DNA from: Alistipes senegalensis JC50
GTDB lineage: Bacteria > Bacteroidota > Bacteroidia > Bacteroidales > Rikenellaceae
Length of the DNA stretch: 64,000 nucleotides
Assembly (NCBI RefSeq): GCF_025145645.1
Contig: NZ_CP102252.1
Span: 2,728,001 to 2,792,000 of the forward strand
Direction: 5' to 3'
The notes beneath the pieces were generated by a model that was not told where the DNA came from, made no database searches, and saw only the letters and a program-made list of their open reading frames with translations. Positions 51,554 to 62,979 of this stretch are shown in pieces. Every line of letters starts with the position of its first letter. Within the stretch, counting starts at the first letter, position 1. Both the position numbers and the translations under genes were made by a program.

Positions 51554-51589
51554 CCGAAATCGTACCGGGCTGTTCCCGGCATCGGACCG

Positions 51590-54319
<2,730 letters not shown>

Positions 54320-54486
54320 AGTTTTTTGATTTTTTTTAATTGGTATGTGTATGTAAATTTTTTTCTAACACGTTTCCCCGGAACTTAAAAAATAGCGGTA
54401 ACGCCGCCGCGACCGCAACCCGAAAATTTTATTTTCGTCCGAGGGATTGCGAAAATACGAAAACTTTTCGAAATTTCCAAAAAAAT

Positions 54487-55302
54487 CTACCGGATGTATA
54501 CGAACACCGGGAGGGAATATCCGTAACCGCCCCGGTAGACCCCTCGGGAGTAGGTTGCGAGGGGGTTACCGCTCTTTTGGTCAACCAGATAGCGGCGTGC
54601 GAAAACGTCGCCTTCGGAAGTCCGCAGCGCCGTGTCGGCCCAGATCCGGTCGCGCATCCGCCATTTCCGGGCGCTCCGGACATTGCCGTGGCCCGATTTT
54701 TCGGCCCGCAGGGTTCTGTCGCGGAGTCCGTGGCGGGGTGTGAAAAATGATCCCGTGCGGCCCATGACGAGCAGTTTCGCATGCGGGCGCTCCTCGCGCA
54801 GGTCGCCGATGAGCCACCGGGCCGTGCGCGGGTCGGAGCACAGCACCAGCCCCACGGTGTCGCGTCCCAGCTCGCCCTCGACATAGAGGTAGCCGCGGCC
54901 CGATTCGTCGTAAACGGGGTAGAAGAGGTCTCCGTAATAGAGCAGCGCAAAATCCATTCCGTCGAGCGAATTGAGCGTGCGGTGGAGGTAGGAGTAGTCG
55001 CCCCGGCAGGCTGCCGAGAGGTCGCGCACGACCTGCTCGTTCTCCACGCCCCACAGCGCCACGATCGGCAGGGCCATCGAGTCGATGACGGCCGCCGTGT
55101 TGCGGATCTTGCGTTCGTAGCGCGCCGCAGTCCACCGCAGGCGGCCTTCGGGCGTGTAGTCGGAATCGTCGTAGAAGAGCGCCGGAACGGTGTCGTAGAG
55201 GCGGTCTACGTCGTAGTAGGCGACGCCCACGGGACGCTGGCCGAGGGCGCCGCAGCATGCGGCACAGAACAGAGCGGTGAAAATCGGGCGGCGCATTGTC
55301 AT
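54487..55302 (-). CDS. Secreted EEP-fold-like protein
   Basis: 271 residues with a signal peptide (PIFTALFCAACCGALGQ). The body resembles endonuclease/exonuclease/phosphatase proteins of Bacteroidales (GVAYYDVDRLYDT, YERKIRNTAAVID, PIVALWGVENEQVVRDL with the metal Glu). The terminal DHxP motif is not obvious, so activity is uncertain. Shares a strand with, and ends near, the XRE gene. Confidence 0.75.
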   Translation of the reverse strand: MTMRRPIFTALFCAACCGALGQRPVGVAYYDVDRLYDTVPALFYDDSDYTPEGRLRWTAARYERKIRNTAAVIDSMALPIVALWGVENEQVVRDLSAACRGDYSYLHRTLNSLDGMDFALLYYGDLFYPVYDESGRGYLYVEGELGRDTVGLVLCSDPRTARWLIGDLREERPHAKLLVMGRTGSFFTPRHGLRDRTLRAEKSGHGNVRSARKWRMRDRIWADTALRTSEGDVFARRYLVDQKSGNPLATYSRGVYRGGYGYSLPVFVYIR

Positions 55303-55311
55303 AACCGGATG

Positions 55312-55545
55312 TCAGAGGGGTTTTTCGGGCATGAAATCGCGGGGCGAACGGCCCAGAAACTTGGCGATCTCGTTGATATGGTGCGGACTGTACTTGATGT
55401 CGCATTTCGGGCTTTCGGCCTGTCCAATGAAACTTTTGGATACCCCGATTCCAAAGGCAAGCATTGACTGGGAGATGTTCTGTCGTTTCCTCTCCTTGCG
55501 AATGGCGTCAATTATATATTGGTCGATAGGATGTATCACAGGCAT
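55312..55545 (-). CDS. XRE-family helix-turn-helix regulator
   Basis: 77 residues, a single Cro/C1-type HTH: IRKERKRQNISQSMLAFGIGVSKSFIGQAE. Short C-terminal tail, no ligand domain. The perfect 18-bp palindrome at 55608-55625 upstream is a candidate operator. Followed after 9 bp by the secreted EEP-like gene, which it may co-transcribe with. Confidence 0.88.
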   Translation of the reverse strand: MPVIHPIDQYIIDAIRKERKRQNISQSMLAFGIGVSKSFIGQAESPKCDIKYSPHHINEIAKFLGRSPRDFMPEKPL

Positions 55546-55607
55546 GTTTTTGATTCTGTAAAGCTAAAAAACATGCCATTATTGCCGATTGTGTATACAT
55601 AATCGAT

Positions 55608-55625
55608 GCTTAGTTATAACTAAGC
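55608..55625. promoter_or_regulatory. Perfect 18-bp palindrome upstream of the XRE gene
   Basis: GCTTAGTTATAACTAAGC is its own reverse complement, 62 bp before the XRE start. Symmetric sites of this size are typical dimeric-regulator operators. Confidence 0.55.
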
Positions 55626-55663
55626 GCCGTATTTCTCGTCTGCCCCTCCCTCGGCTCCCCTGA

Positions 55664-55692
55664 AAGAAAAGCCCTGCGGAAAACCGCAGGGC
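55664..55692 (-). terminator. Terminator after the SGNH hydrolase gene
   Basis: GCCCTGCGG-AAAA-CCGCAGGGC, followed on the minus strand by TTTTCTTTC. Confidence 0.8.
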
Positions 55693-55718
55693 CCGGTCGG
55701 AGAGAGTTTTCTCCGGTG

Positions 55719-56792
55719 TTATCGGATGCCGTATTTGCGCAGGATTTTCCGGATGTGCGGCAGCCGTTCGCGGATCATACGGTCGTATCCCAGGTCGGAG
55801 CCGTGGTCGCAGTCGATGGTTCCTTCGCAGTCTTTGCCGTAGTACCACTCGCCGTCGAGGAAGTAGACGTTGTCGTATTGTTTCGCCAGCCGACGCATCA
55901 TCCGGTCGGCGGTGTCGATCCGCTCGCGGTGGAACCGCGCGGCTTTGTTGTTGAAGTTGCCCGCCTCGTGCCAGTGGGTCTGCATGAAGATCAGCGGTTT
56001 GTCGGGGTGCGCCTCGACGAGCGCCGCGACGAACGCGTCGAGCCGCTCGCGGATCAACTCCGGGGAGGGGTTCGAAAAGGCGTCAAAGAGAAAGGCGTCG
56101 GCGTCGGTTTCGGCGAGCAGCCGTGCGAATTCGGGCTGGAGCTTGCTGTTGCCGCTGTACCCCAGATTGACGAACTCGATGCCTGTCATGCGGCTCATGC
56201 GCGCCGGATAGGCCATGCCCGGACGGCTGGCCGAGGCTCCGTGGGTGATGCTCGACCCGAAGACGATGACGCGGTGCTTGTAGGGCGATGCGAGCGGCGT
56301 GACGGTGGCGTCGTCGTCCACGCCGATTTCCAGCGTCAGCAGTTCGCTCCACGTCGGCAGGTAGAGCATGCACTCCCGGGGCTGCCGGTCCATGTGCTCG
56401 ACGATGGTGCCGGAGTGCCGGTCTTCCAGTCCGGGGCGCGCTGCGCCGGCCATCGTCCAGATTCCGTCCCGGCGGATGTAGAGGTCCATGCCGCGCTGCA
56501 TGACCGGGGTCATGTTCCAGCCGTAGCTGCGCGGGGCCGTGGTCCAGCGGGCCTCGATGGAGCGGCTGTCGGTGGTGAAGAGCACGGCCACGCCGGCCGG
56601 ATAGCCGCAGTAGCGGCGGATGGTGGCGTTGTCGAAATGGTAACGGGCCGTATCGACCCGGTAATAGGGATTTCCCTCCATCGGGCAGGTGCGGCCGATG
56701 AGGGTCAGCGTCGAAGCATCGACGTACTTGCGGGCTGTGGCGGTGTGCAGGCAAAGCACTCCGGCGGCGATCAGTGCGAGGTGTTTTATCAT
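55719..56792 (-). CDS. SGNH/GDSL-type hydrolase, secreted
   Basis: 357 residues. Signal peptide (LALIAAGVLCLHTATA), an N-terminal beta-sandwich (about 25-165) and a C-terminal SGNH domain. Block I is VIVFGSSITHGAS (nucleophile Ser), block II GIEFVNLGYSGNSK, block III MQTHWHEAG and the final DCDHGSDLGYDRM with Asp/His. Likely deacetylates or de-esterifies a glycan. Followed after 16 bp by the minus-strand mnmA. Confidence 0.88.
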   Translation of the reverse strand: MIKHLALIAAGVLCLHTATARKYVDASTLTLIGRTCPMEGNPYYRVDTARYHFDNATIRRYCGYPAGVAVLFTTDSRSIEARWTTAPRSYGWNMTPVMQRGMDLYIRRDGIWTMAGAARPGLEDRHSGTIVEHMDRQPRECMLYLPTWSELLTLEIGVDDDATVTPLASPYKHRVIVFGSSITHGASASRPGMAYPARMSRMTGIEFVNLGYSGNSKLQPEFARLLAETDADAFLFDAFSNPSPELIRERLDAFVAALVEAHPDKPLIFMQTHWHEAGNFNNKAARFHRERIDTADRMMRRLAKQYDNVYFLDGEWYYGKDCEGTIDCDHGSDLGYDRMIRERLPHIRKILRKYGIR

Positions 56793-56808
56793 GATGGGTT
56801 CAGTTAGG

Positions 56809-58011
56809 TTATTTCTCGATCACTCCCGAGCCGACCAGTTCGTCGCCGTCGTACCAGGCGGCGAACTGCCCCGGGGCGATGCCCCGCTGGGGTTCGTCGA
56901 AGAGGATATACATGCCGTTCGGGCGCATGTGGAGCGTGGCTCCCTGCAAGGGCTGGCGGTAGCGGATGCGCACGGAGAACCGGGCGTTCGTGCCGGGCGC
57001 CATTTTGCGCGAGGGGTTGACCCAATGCACCTCCTCCGGGACGATGTGCAGCGCCGGACGCCACAATCCCGGGTGTGCGTCGCCCTCGCCGACGTAGATC
57101 GCGTTCTGCGCCACGTCCGTCCCGATGATGAACAGCGACTCCTTGCGTCCCCCGATGCCGAGGCCCTTGCGCTGACCGACGGTGTAGAAATGGGCGCCGT
57201 TGTGTTCGCCGATCTTCTTGCCGTCGCGCACGGTGTAGTGCCACGGTTCGGCCTGCGCGGCCAACTGGTCGTCCGAGGGCTCCGAACCGTCGGCAGGGGC
57301 GGCCTCGCGGCGGAATTTGGGCCATGCGGGGAGTATCTCGTGCACATTGCCCCTTTTGCGGGCGAGTTTCTGTTGCAGGAAGGTCGGCAGGTCCACCTTG
57401 CCGACGAAACAGATGCCCTGCGAATCCTTGCGTTTGGCTGTGGCGAGCTGCTGCTCGGCGGCTATGCGCCGCACCTCGGGCTTCAGCAGGTCCCCGACCG
57501 GAAACAGCGCATAGCGCAGCTGCTCCTGCGAGAGCTGGCAGAGAAAATAGCTCTGGTCCTTGTTAGGGTCGCTGCCGGCCAATAGTTTATAGACCGTGCG
57601 GCCGTCGGGCAGCACTTTTTCCGCCTTGCGGCAGTAGTGGCCCGTGGCGACGTAGTCGGCCCCGAGTTTGAGCGCTTCGCGCAGGAAGACATCGAATTTG
57701 ATCTCCCGGTTGCACAGCACGTCGGGATTGGGCGTGCGCCCCCGTTCGTATTCGGCGAACATGTACTCGACGACCCGTGCGCGGTATTCGTCCGAAAGAT
57801 CGACCACATGCAGGGCGATGTCCAGCTTCTTGGCCACCAGTTCGGCGAAAACCCGGTCGTCGTGCCACGGACAGTCGCCTTCGAGCGTGCCTGTGGTGTC
57901 GTGCCAGTTGATCATGAAGAGCCCGATGACCTCGTGTCCCTGCTGTTTCAGCAGCCAGGCCGCCACCGACGAATCGACGCCGCCCGAAAGTCCGATCACT
58001 ACCCGTGCCAT
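56809..58011 (-). CDS. mnmA: tRNA-specific 2-thiouridylase MnmA
   Basis: Thiolates U34 of tRNA-Lys, -Glu and -Gln. 400 residues with PP-loop ATP site GLSGGVDSSVAAWLL, catalytic Cys in PDVLCNREIKF and the second in SQGICFVGK, plus the C-terminal beta-barrel domain. At the head of a minus-strand group after rimM (1-bp gap). Confidence 0.96.
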   Translation of the reverse strand: MARVVIGLSGGVDSSVAAWLLKQQGHEVIGLFMINWHDTTGTLEGDCPWHDDRVFAELVAKKLDIALHVVDLSDEYRARVVEYMFAEYERGRTPNPDVLCNREIKFDVFLREALKLGADYVATGHYCRKAEKVLPDGRTVYKLLAGSDPNKDQSYFLCQLSQEQLRYALFPVGDLLKPEVRRIAAEQQLATAKRKDSQGICFVGKVDLPTFLQQKLARKRGNVHEILPAWPKFRREAAPADGSEPSDDQLAAQAEPWHYTVRDGKKIGEHNGAHFYTVGQRKGLGIGGRKESLFIIGTDVAQNAIYVGEGDAHPGLWRPALHIVPEEVHWVNPSRKMAPGTNARFSVRIRYRQPLQGATLHMRPNGMYILFDEPQRGIAPGQFAAWYDGDELVGSGVIEK

Positions 58012-58012
58012 T

Positions 58013-58528
58013 CTATTCCAGTGTCAGAAGTCCTTCGGGCAGCACGAGGTGCATCGTGCGGGCCTCGAAGTCGATGTGTGCGATGAACTCCTCGGCGGCG
58101 GGGACCAGCACCTGCCGTCCGCCGATCTCCAGTTCGAACAGCGGATTGACATCGCTGTCGTAATAGTCCGAGACGGTTCCTTTGAATTTTTCCGGCGTTC
58201 CGGTCTCCTTGGCCTCGACGGCAAAGCCGATCAGGTCTTCGAGATAGAACTCGTCGTCCTCGCCCTCCTCTTCCGGTTCGATGCGGAATTCGAGTCCCAG
58301 CAGCTCCTGGGCCCGGCGTTCGGTGTCGAAATCGGCGAACGTGGCGGTGGCTCCCGACTGGCCGCGGCGTTCGAAATGCTCGCACCAGAGCGGCACCTCC
58401 AATGCGTCGATGGTGACCATCAGCGGGGTGTCGGTCGTGAAATCGTCGGGGAAAGCGGGGTAGAGCGAGAGCATCACTCCGCCCTCGGTGCCGAAAAGTT
58501 TGTTGATTCTGCCTGCGGGAACAGTCAT
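58013..58528 (-). CDS. rimM: Ribosome maturation factor RimM
   Basis: Assists 30S head assembly and binds S19. 171 residues: N-terminal RimM domain (PAGRINKLFGTEGGVMLSLYP) and a C-terminal PRC-barrel (SDYYDSDVNPLFELEIGGRQVLVPAAEEFIAHID). ATG 58528 is preferred over an upstream start because the GRIxKxFGxxG motif follows it directly. Coupled to mnmA. Confidence 0.93.
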   Translation of the reverse strand: MTVPAGRINKLFGTEGGVMLSLYPAFPDDFTTDTPLMVTIDALEVPLWCEHFERRGQSGATATFADFDTERRAQELLGLEFRIEPEEEGEDDEFYLEDLIGFAVEAKETGTPEKFKGTVSDYYDSDVNPLFELEIGGRQVLVPAAEEFIAHIDFEARTMHLVLPEGLLTLE

Positions 58529-58558
58529 AGGATTGAGAATTACGGTGTAAAAATACAA

Positions 58559-58598
58559 AAAAACGATAAACCGCCCAAGGGACGGTTTATCGTTTTTT
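58559..58598. terminator. Bidirectional terminator between rpsP and rimM
   Basis: AAACGATAAACCG and CGGTTTATCGTTT with T runs on both strands. Confidence 0.85.
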
Positions 58599-58643
58599 TA
58601 TCGGAGCGGGAAACATCTGCGGCCCCCGCCCTCCTGCGGCGCC

Positions 58644-59198
58644 TTATTCTGCGGCGGGAGCTTCCGGAGCGGCCTCCTCGGCGGCAGCTTCGGTCTCGGC
58701 AGCGGCTTCAGCAGCAGCCTCGCGGGCAGCGGCCTCGGCGGCAGCCTTCTTCTCGGCGATTGCGGCGGCGCGCTCCTCCTTGATCTTGGCCTCGGCAGCC
58801 AGACGAGCTTTCTCGGCCGACTTGGCGTCGGTCGCCAGCTTGTTGGCCTTGGCTTCGATCTTACCGGCTTTGGCTTCCAGCCACTTGTTGAAGCGTGCTT
58901 CGGCCTCGGCCTCGGAGAACGCACCCTTGGCGACACCGCCCAGGAGGTGTTTCTTGTACATTACGCCCTTGTAGGAGAGAATAGCCCGACAAGTATCCGT
59001 AGGTTGTGCGCCTTTCTGTAACCAATCCAGGGCTTTCCCGAAGTCCAGGTCGATCGTAGCAGGATTCGTGTTGGGGTTGTAGATGCCCAACTTTTCGATG
59101 AATTTACCATCACGTGGCGCTCTGCTATCTGCGGCAACGATGTGATAGAAGGCATAGCCCTTCTTACCGTGACGTGCCAGACGAATTTTAACAGCCAT
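58644..59198 (-). CDS. rpsP: 30S ribosomal protein S16, extended form
   Basis: 184 residues, about twice the usual 80-90. Residues 1-80 are canonical S16 (VKIRLARHGKKGYAFYHIVAADSRAPRDGKFIEKLG). The rest is an Ala/Glu/Lys-rich helical tail (KSAEKARLAAEAKIKEERAAA) ending in an acidic Ala/Pro run. Long tails are known in Bacteroidetes S16. Terminator at 58559. Confidence 0.95.
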   Translation of the reverse strand: MAVKIRLARHGKKGYAFYHIVAADSRAPRDGKFIEKLGIYNPNTNPATIDLDFGKALDWLQKGAQPTDTCRAILSYKGVMYKKHLLGGVAKGAFSEAEAEARFNKWLEAKAGKIEAKANKLATDAKSAEKARLAAEAKIKEERAAAIAEKKAAAEAAAREAAAEAAAETEAAAEEAAPEAPAAE

Positions 59199-59259
59199 TT
59201 GCTATAAAATTTTGTTATAAGTTATTAAAAACGCTCACCCATTCGGGCTTTTAAGCCTG

Positions 59260-59291
59260 CAAATGTAGGGAAAATATTCCGCCCGGCAAAA
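59260..59291 (-). promoter_or_regulatory. Promoter of rpsP
   Basis: Minus strand TTTTG (59287-59291), a 19-nt spacer, and TACATTTG (59260-59267), 62 bp before the start. Confidence 0.6.
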
Positions 59292-59374
59292 TAAATGCTG
59301 CAAAAATGCGCATTTTGCGCCTGCAAATCTGCGGTCGGGATGTCGGATGCCGCGGAAAAATGAAAAACTTTTCC

Positions 59375-59382
59375 TATCTTTG
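59375..59382 (+). promoter_or_regulatory. -7 box of tRNA-Arg
   Basis: TATCTTTG, 37 bp before the tRNA. Confidence 0.5.
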
Positions 59383-59418
59383 CATCCGCAATTCGCATGG
59401 ATATGCGTCGTGTGCGTT

Positions 59419-59492
59419 GGTTCCGTAGCTCAGTTGGATAGAGCAACAGCCTTCTAAGCTGTGGGTCGAGCGTTCGAACCGCTCCGGAATCA
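59419..59492 (+). tRNA. tRNA-Arg(UCU)
   Basis: 74 nt: acceptor GGTTCCG / CGGAATC (one G-T pair), D-arm with GCTC / GAGC, anticodon arm ACAGC-CTTCTAA-GCTGT (anticodon TCT), T-arm GAGCG-TTCGAAC-CGCTC. CCA not encoded. Confidence 0.95.
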
Positions 59493-59498
59493 CATCCG

Positions 59499-59533
59499 GA
59501 AAACTTTCGGCCGGGGCCGGAAGTTTTCTTTTT
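59499..59533 (+). terminator. Terminator of tRNA-Arg
   Basis: GAAAACTTTCGGCC and GGCCGGAAGTTTTC (14 bp, one G-T pair), then CTTTTTG. Confidence 0.85.
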
Positions 59534-59593
59534 GCCGTCGTTTTCGATTGTCGATAAATTATCGTACTTTTTGGGTGTCGAAAACAACTGACT

Positions 59594-59884
59594 ATGGGAC
59601 GGGCGAAAGAAAACTTCAACGATGTGAATTTCAAGGATGAATCGGGCGATTTCGTGCCATTCGGAACCCGATTCGACGTGCTGCGCAATATCTTCTGGAA
59701 TATTATGGACGGACATGCGCTGGTCCGGGAATCCGTGCATTGCCGCTACTCGATCGAGGCCCGGGGAAAGCGGTGTTATCTGGTCGAGGAATATAAGACC
59801 GGAGGAATTTCCGGACGCTACGAAATCCTGAACTGCACCTATGGAGAGCTGAAATGCAGAATAAACCGCAAACTGCCGGAGTGA
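59594..59884 (+). CDS. Small protein of unknown function
   Basis: 96 residues, soluble (MGRAKENFNDVNFKDESGDF...). The C-terminal half alternates strands (CRYSIEARGKRCYLVEEYKTG, YEILNCTYGELKCRI). It converges on the PD-(D/E)XK-like gene, 7 bp between stops. No family recognised. Confidence 0.6.
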   Translation: MGRAKENFNDVNFKDESGDFVPFGTRFDVLRNIFWNIMDGHALVRESVHCRYSIEARGKRCYLVEEYKTGGISGRYEILNCTYGELKCRINRKLPE

Positions 59885-59891
59885 TCTGCCG

Positions 59892-60674
59892 TCATTCCCT
59901 CTCTTTGGCCGACGGACTGAGAAAACCGCACGGTGCGATGATTTCGTCCATGCGCTGAATCATGCGTGCCACGGCGTCGATGAACTGCGCGGCGTTCTCA
60001 TAGACGGTTACGATGAGCCGTCCGTTTTCCTCGATGCTTTTGTAGCTGATTTGCCGGTACCAGGCGAGTTTCTCGGCCATGCCGTCCGCATACGACGGAT
60101 TGTCCGTCATGCCGAAGTGTTCCCAGTAGAAGACCGTGTTCGTCCGTTTGTTCCGGATCGTGAAATCGGGGTATCGGGTTTGCCCCCGGGCGGTCAGCGG
60201 ACGTTCGTAATAGACATCGAAATGCCGGACGGCCAGCAGCCGGTTCATAATGTACAGTTCGGCCTTCGAACGTACCGTCACGCCGTTCGACGCTTTGAAC
60301 GATTTGGTCTGCGGCAGGAACCCGGGGGCGGCGTCGGGATGCGAGGTCGCTTCGTTCCGGTCGTTTTCGGTCGTCTTTTCGGGAACGCTCTTCTCTGCGG
60401 GAAAGAATCTCCACTGATACCTCGAATGGCAGGAGGTGTCAACCTCGTAATTTTTGATGAACTGCCGCATCAGGCCGCAGTCGTGCATTTTCCGCAGGAA
60501 ACGGCTGAATTCTGTCGAATCGGGGATCGACTGCCGGAATTCAGGCTTGTTCTTTACGTAATCGTAAATGTCCGAAGCCCTCGCAGGTTCTTTCTCCTGC
60601 CGGAACTCGAAATACTCCGCGATGCGGCGTTTCAGTTTCAGAAGCAAACCGGTTTCGGGTGGTAGCGGTTCCAT
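59892..60674 (-). CDS. PD-(D/E)XK nuclease-like protein of unknown role
   Basis: 260 residues. The C-terminal half has a nuclease-fold signature: SKAELYIMNRLLAVR (helix with Glu), YERPLTARGQTRYPDFTIRN (Asp) and FYWEHFGM (Glu, with His where Lys often stands). The N-terminal third is a helical winged-helix-like region (RASDIYDYVKNKPEFRQSIPDSTEFSRFLRKM). Could act in defence or repair, but no partner genes are adjacent. Confidence 0.72.
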   Translation of the reverse strand: MEPLPPETGLLLKLKRRIAEYFEFRQEKEPARASDIYDYVKNKPEFRQSIPDSTEFSRFLRKMHDCGLMRQFIKNYEVDTSCHSRYQWRFFPAEKSVPEKTTENDRNEATSHPDAAPGFLPQTKSFKASNGVTVRSKAELYIMNRLLAVRHFDVYYERPLTARGQTRYPDFTIRNKRTNTVFYWEHFGMTDNPSYADGMAEKLAWYRQISYKSIEENGRLIVTVYENAAQFIDAVARMIQRMDEIIAPCGFLSPSAKERE

Positions 60675-60750
60675 ATATATTCGTTCGGGATTTGTTTGCG
60701 CGGCAGGGTCCGCCGCTTTCCGGCGTTCGTGCGGGCTGGGACGATATGGA

Positions 60751-60789
60751 TAAAAAAAGCAGACCGGACGAATCTCCGGCCTGTTTTTT
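60751..60789. terminator. Terminator after the response regulator
   Basis: CAGACCGGA and TCCGGCCTG around CGAATC, T runs on both strands. Confidence 0.75.
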
Positions 60790-60813
60790 CGGGAAAGAGG
60801 GCCGCCGAAGCCG

Positions 60814-61194
60814 CTATTTGAGGTATTTGTCGAGATACATTTTCAGTTCGCGCGGCATGACGGGCTTGGTGATGAATCCGTTGCATCCGGCCTCCTCGGC
60901 GGTGCGCCGGTCGGTGTCGAAGGCATAGGCCGTCTGCATGATGACGGGCAGTTCGGTCGTGCGGAGGCGGATCTCTTTCAGCGCTTCGATCCCGTCCATC
61001 ACCGGCATCTTGATGTCCATCAGCACGGCGTCGGGATGCTCTGCGAAAGCGTACTCCACGGCTTCCTTGCCGTTTTTGGCCCACAGCAGATCGTACTCTT
61101 TTTTGAGGATTATTTCCAGCAGCTTGTAGTTGCTCTCGACATCTTCCGCAATCAGGATCAGCGGTTTACGTTCTGATGTATTGTTGTCGCTCAT
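60814..61194 (-). CDS. Single-domain response regulator
   Basis: 126 residues, receiver domain only: ILIAEDVESNYKLLEIIL (acidic pocket), phosphoacceptor Asp in DAVLMDIKMPVMDG, Thr in VIMQTAYAF and Lys in FITKPV. No output domain. It probably signals by protein contact or in a phosphorelay; no kinase nearby. Confidence 0.92.
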   Translation of the reverse strand: MSDNNTSERKPLILIAEDVESNYKLLEIILKKEYDLLWAKNGKEAVEYAFAEHPDAVLMDIKMPVMDGIEALKEIRLRTTELPVIMQTAYAFDTDRRTAEEAGCNGFITKPVMPRELKMYLDKYLK

Positions 61195-61217
61195 TTCGCT
61201 TAGTGTTACGATTATCG

Positions 61218-61225
61218 CAAATATA
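61218..61225 (-). promoter_or_regulatory. -7 box of the response regulator gene
   Basis: TATATTTG on the minus strand, 24 bp before the ATG. Confidence 0.5.
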
Positions 61226-61251
61226 GCAATTTTTTCACAATCCCTTGCGCG

Positions 61252-62979
61252 TTACCGGTAAAATGTGCCCTTGAAGTGTGCCGTATTGCCGCATCCGTCC
61301 CTCACCGAGAGCTGCACGTCGTGCCTGCGCCGCTGCGGCGGGGCGTCGAAAAAGTGGACGAGCGTGCCCTTCACGGGGAACCGGTCGCAGGGGACCCATT
61401 CGCCGTCGATGCGCAGCGTCCACGAGGCGATGCCCGAGAAATTGTCGGCGGCGCGGAAACGCAGGCTTTCGGATTTCGAGAGGTCGGCGCCCTCGGCGAA
61501 GAGGGGCCGGACCGCGGGTGCGAGCGTGTCGGCCACCGCGACCAGGTCGCCCGTGGCGTAGGTCGAGGCCGTCACGGCGCCGTTCGCATAGGAGCCTCCG
61601 ACCCACGCCAGCCGGCCTTTGCGGTTGCGCACGGCCAGCGCGGTCCGGAATTGCAGCCGCCGCGGTACGCGGGTGCGGACGGTGACGGCTGCGGGATGCC
61701 GCAGCGGTGTGTCGGGGCTGAGGAACCGGTAGGCGGGCGAGAGCACCACGACGCCCGAATCGGCCTGCGGGGTCTCGCGGCGTTCGGGTTTCACGAATAT
61801 AGGTTCGTAGAGCGCCCCTTCGGGGATGCTGGTCCGGGCTTCGCGTCCGACCTGCACGAGCGAGGTCCGGTCGGGGTAGAGGGCGACGGCCGCCGTGTCG
61901 GCTTCGGCCCGGAAACTCTCCGAGCGTCCGCGGACCGTGAATTCCAGCGCCGAGCGGTTGCCGCAGTCGTCTTCGGCCTCGATACGGATGCGGCGCAGCT
62001 GCCCCTCGGCCGTGCGCACCACGCCGCGCTCCTCCATCACCGGGTAGAAACAGCCGGGCGAACCGGCCAGCCGGGCCAGGCGGATCACTTCGTTGCGCGA
62101 TGCGGGTTGGAGCGAATAGCAGCTCACGGCGTCGCAGCAGCGCGACAGGTCGTGGGTGAAGCCGTCCATGCGGTATTCGAAATAGGGGACGCCGTCAACC
62201 GAGGCCGTGACACGCCAGATGCCGAACGTGTTGTGCACGCCGTTGCGGCGGTCGGTGACCTCGGCCACGAAATAACCCTTGCGTCCCGCGCCGACGGGCT
62301 CTTCGCGCGTCAGGCGGTAGCGGCCTTCGGCTTCGCGGACCACGGCGTAGCTCTCCATACGGCTGCGCACCGGAACGCCTTGCAGGGTGTCCACCTCGAC
62401 GTAGTGCAGACGCATGATGCGGGGCGGCAGGTCGTCTTCGGGGCGGATGACCCCCTCGCGGACGACGTTGTAGAGCCGCTGCGTCGGGGTGTCGCGGATC
62501 TCGAAGTGGAGGTGCGGGCCCATCGACGAGCCGCTGTCGCCCGAGAATCCGATCACGTCGCCCTGCTTCACGGGCCACGTCCCGGGACCGAAGAAGAGGT
62601 TGACGCCGTTCGCCCGGCGGGCCGTGCGCTCCTGCCGGACGTGCTCCTCGATGTCGTCGCGGAAGCGCTGCAAGTGGCCGTAAACGGCTGTCGTGCCGTT
62701 GCGCAGCGTGAGGTAGACGGCTCTGCCGTAGCCGCCCGCCGCGAGGCTCACGCGCGAGACGTAGCCGTCGGCGACGGCCACCAGAGGTTTGCCCTCCGCG
62801 CCGTCGGTCTTGATGTCGATGCCCGCGTGGAAATGCCCTGGGCGCATCTCGCCGAAATTGGCCGAGTAGAGCCGTGCCACGTCGCGTATGGGATAAATGT
62901 AATCGCCGGGATCGAGCCGCTGGGCCTGCGCCCCGGCACCGATCGCGCTGAACAGCAGGACGGTCAAAAATCTTCGCAT
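61252..62979 (-). CDS. M23 family metallopeptidase (LytM/lysostaphin-like)
   Basis: 575 residues, secreted (signal peptide TVLLFSAIGAGAQAQ). The N-terminal LytM domain has HFHAGIDIK (first His/Asp of the Zn site), VYGHLQRF and PHLHFEIRD (HxH). Long beta-rich region after about residue 200, perhaps cell-wall or protein binding. Predicted to cut peptidoglycan cross-links or act as a divisome activator. Its 3' end is 57 bp from the response regulator; its 5' end overlaps recX by 16 bp. Confidence 0.92.
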   Translation of the reverse strand: MRRFLTVLLFSAIGAGAQAQRLDPGDYIYPIRDVARLYSANFGEMRPGHFHAGIDIKTDGAEGKPLVAVADGYVSRVSLAAGGYGRAVYLTLRNGTTAVYGHLQRFRDDIEEHVRQERTARRANGVNLFFGPGTWPVKQGDVIGFSGDSGSSMGPHLHFEIRDTPTQRLYNVVREGVIRPEDDLPPRIMRLHYVEVDTLQGVPVRSRMESYAVVREAEGRYRLTREEPVGAGRKGYFVAEVTDRRNGVHNTFGIWRVTASVDGVPYFEYRMDGFTHDLSRCCDAVSCYSLQPASRNEVIRLARLAGSPGCFYPVMEERGVVRTAEGQLRRIRIEAEDDCGNRSALEFTVRGRSESFRAEADTAAVALYPDRTSLVQVGREARTSIPEGALYEPIFVKPERRETPQADSGVVVLSPAYRFLSPDTPLRHPAAVTVRTRVPRRLQFRTALAVRNRKGRLAWVGGSYANGAVTASTYATGDLVAVADTLAPAVRPLFAEGADLSKSESLRFRAADNFSGIASWTLRIDGEWVPCDRFPVKGTLVHFFDAPPQRRRHDVQLSVRDGCGNTAHFKGTFYR

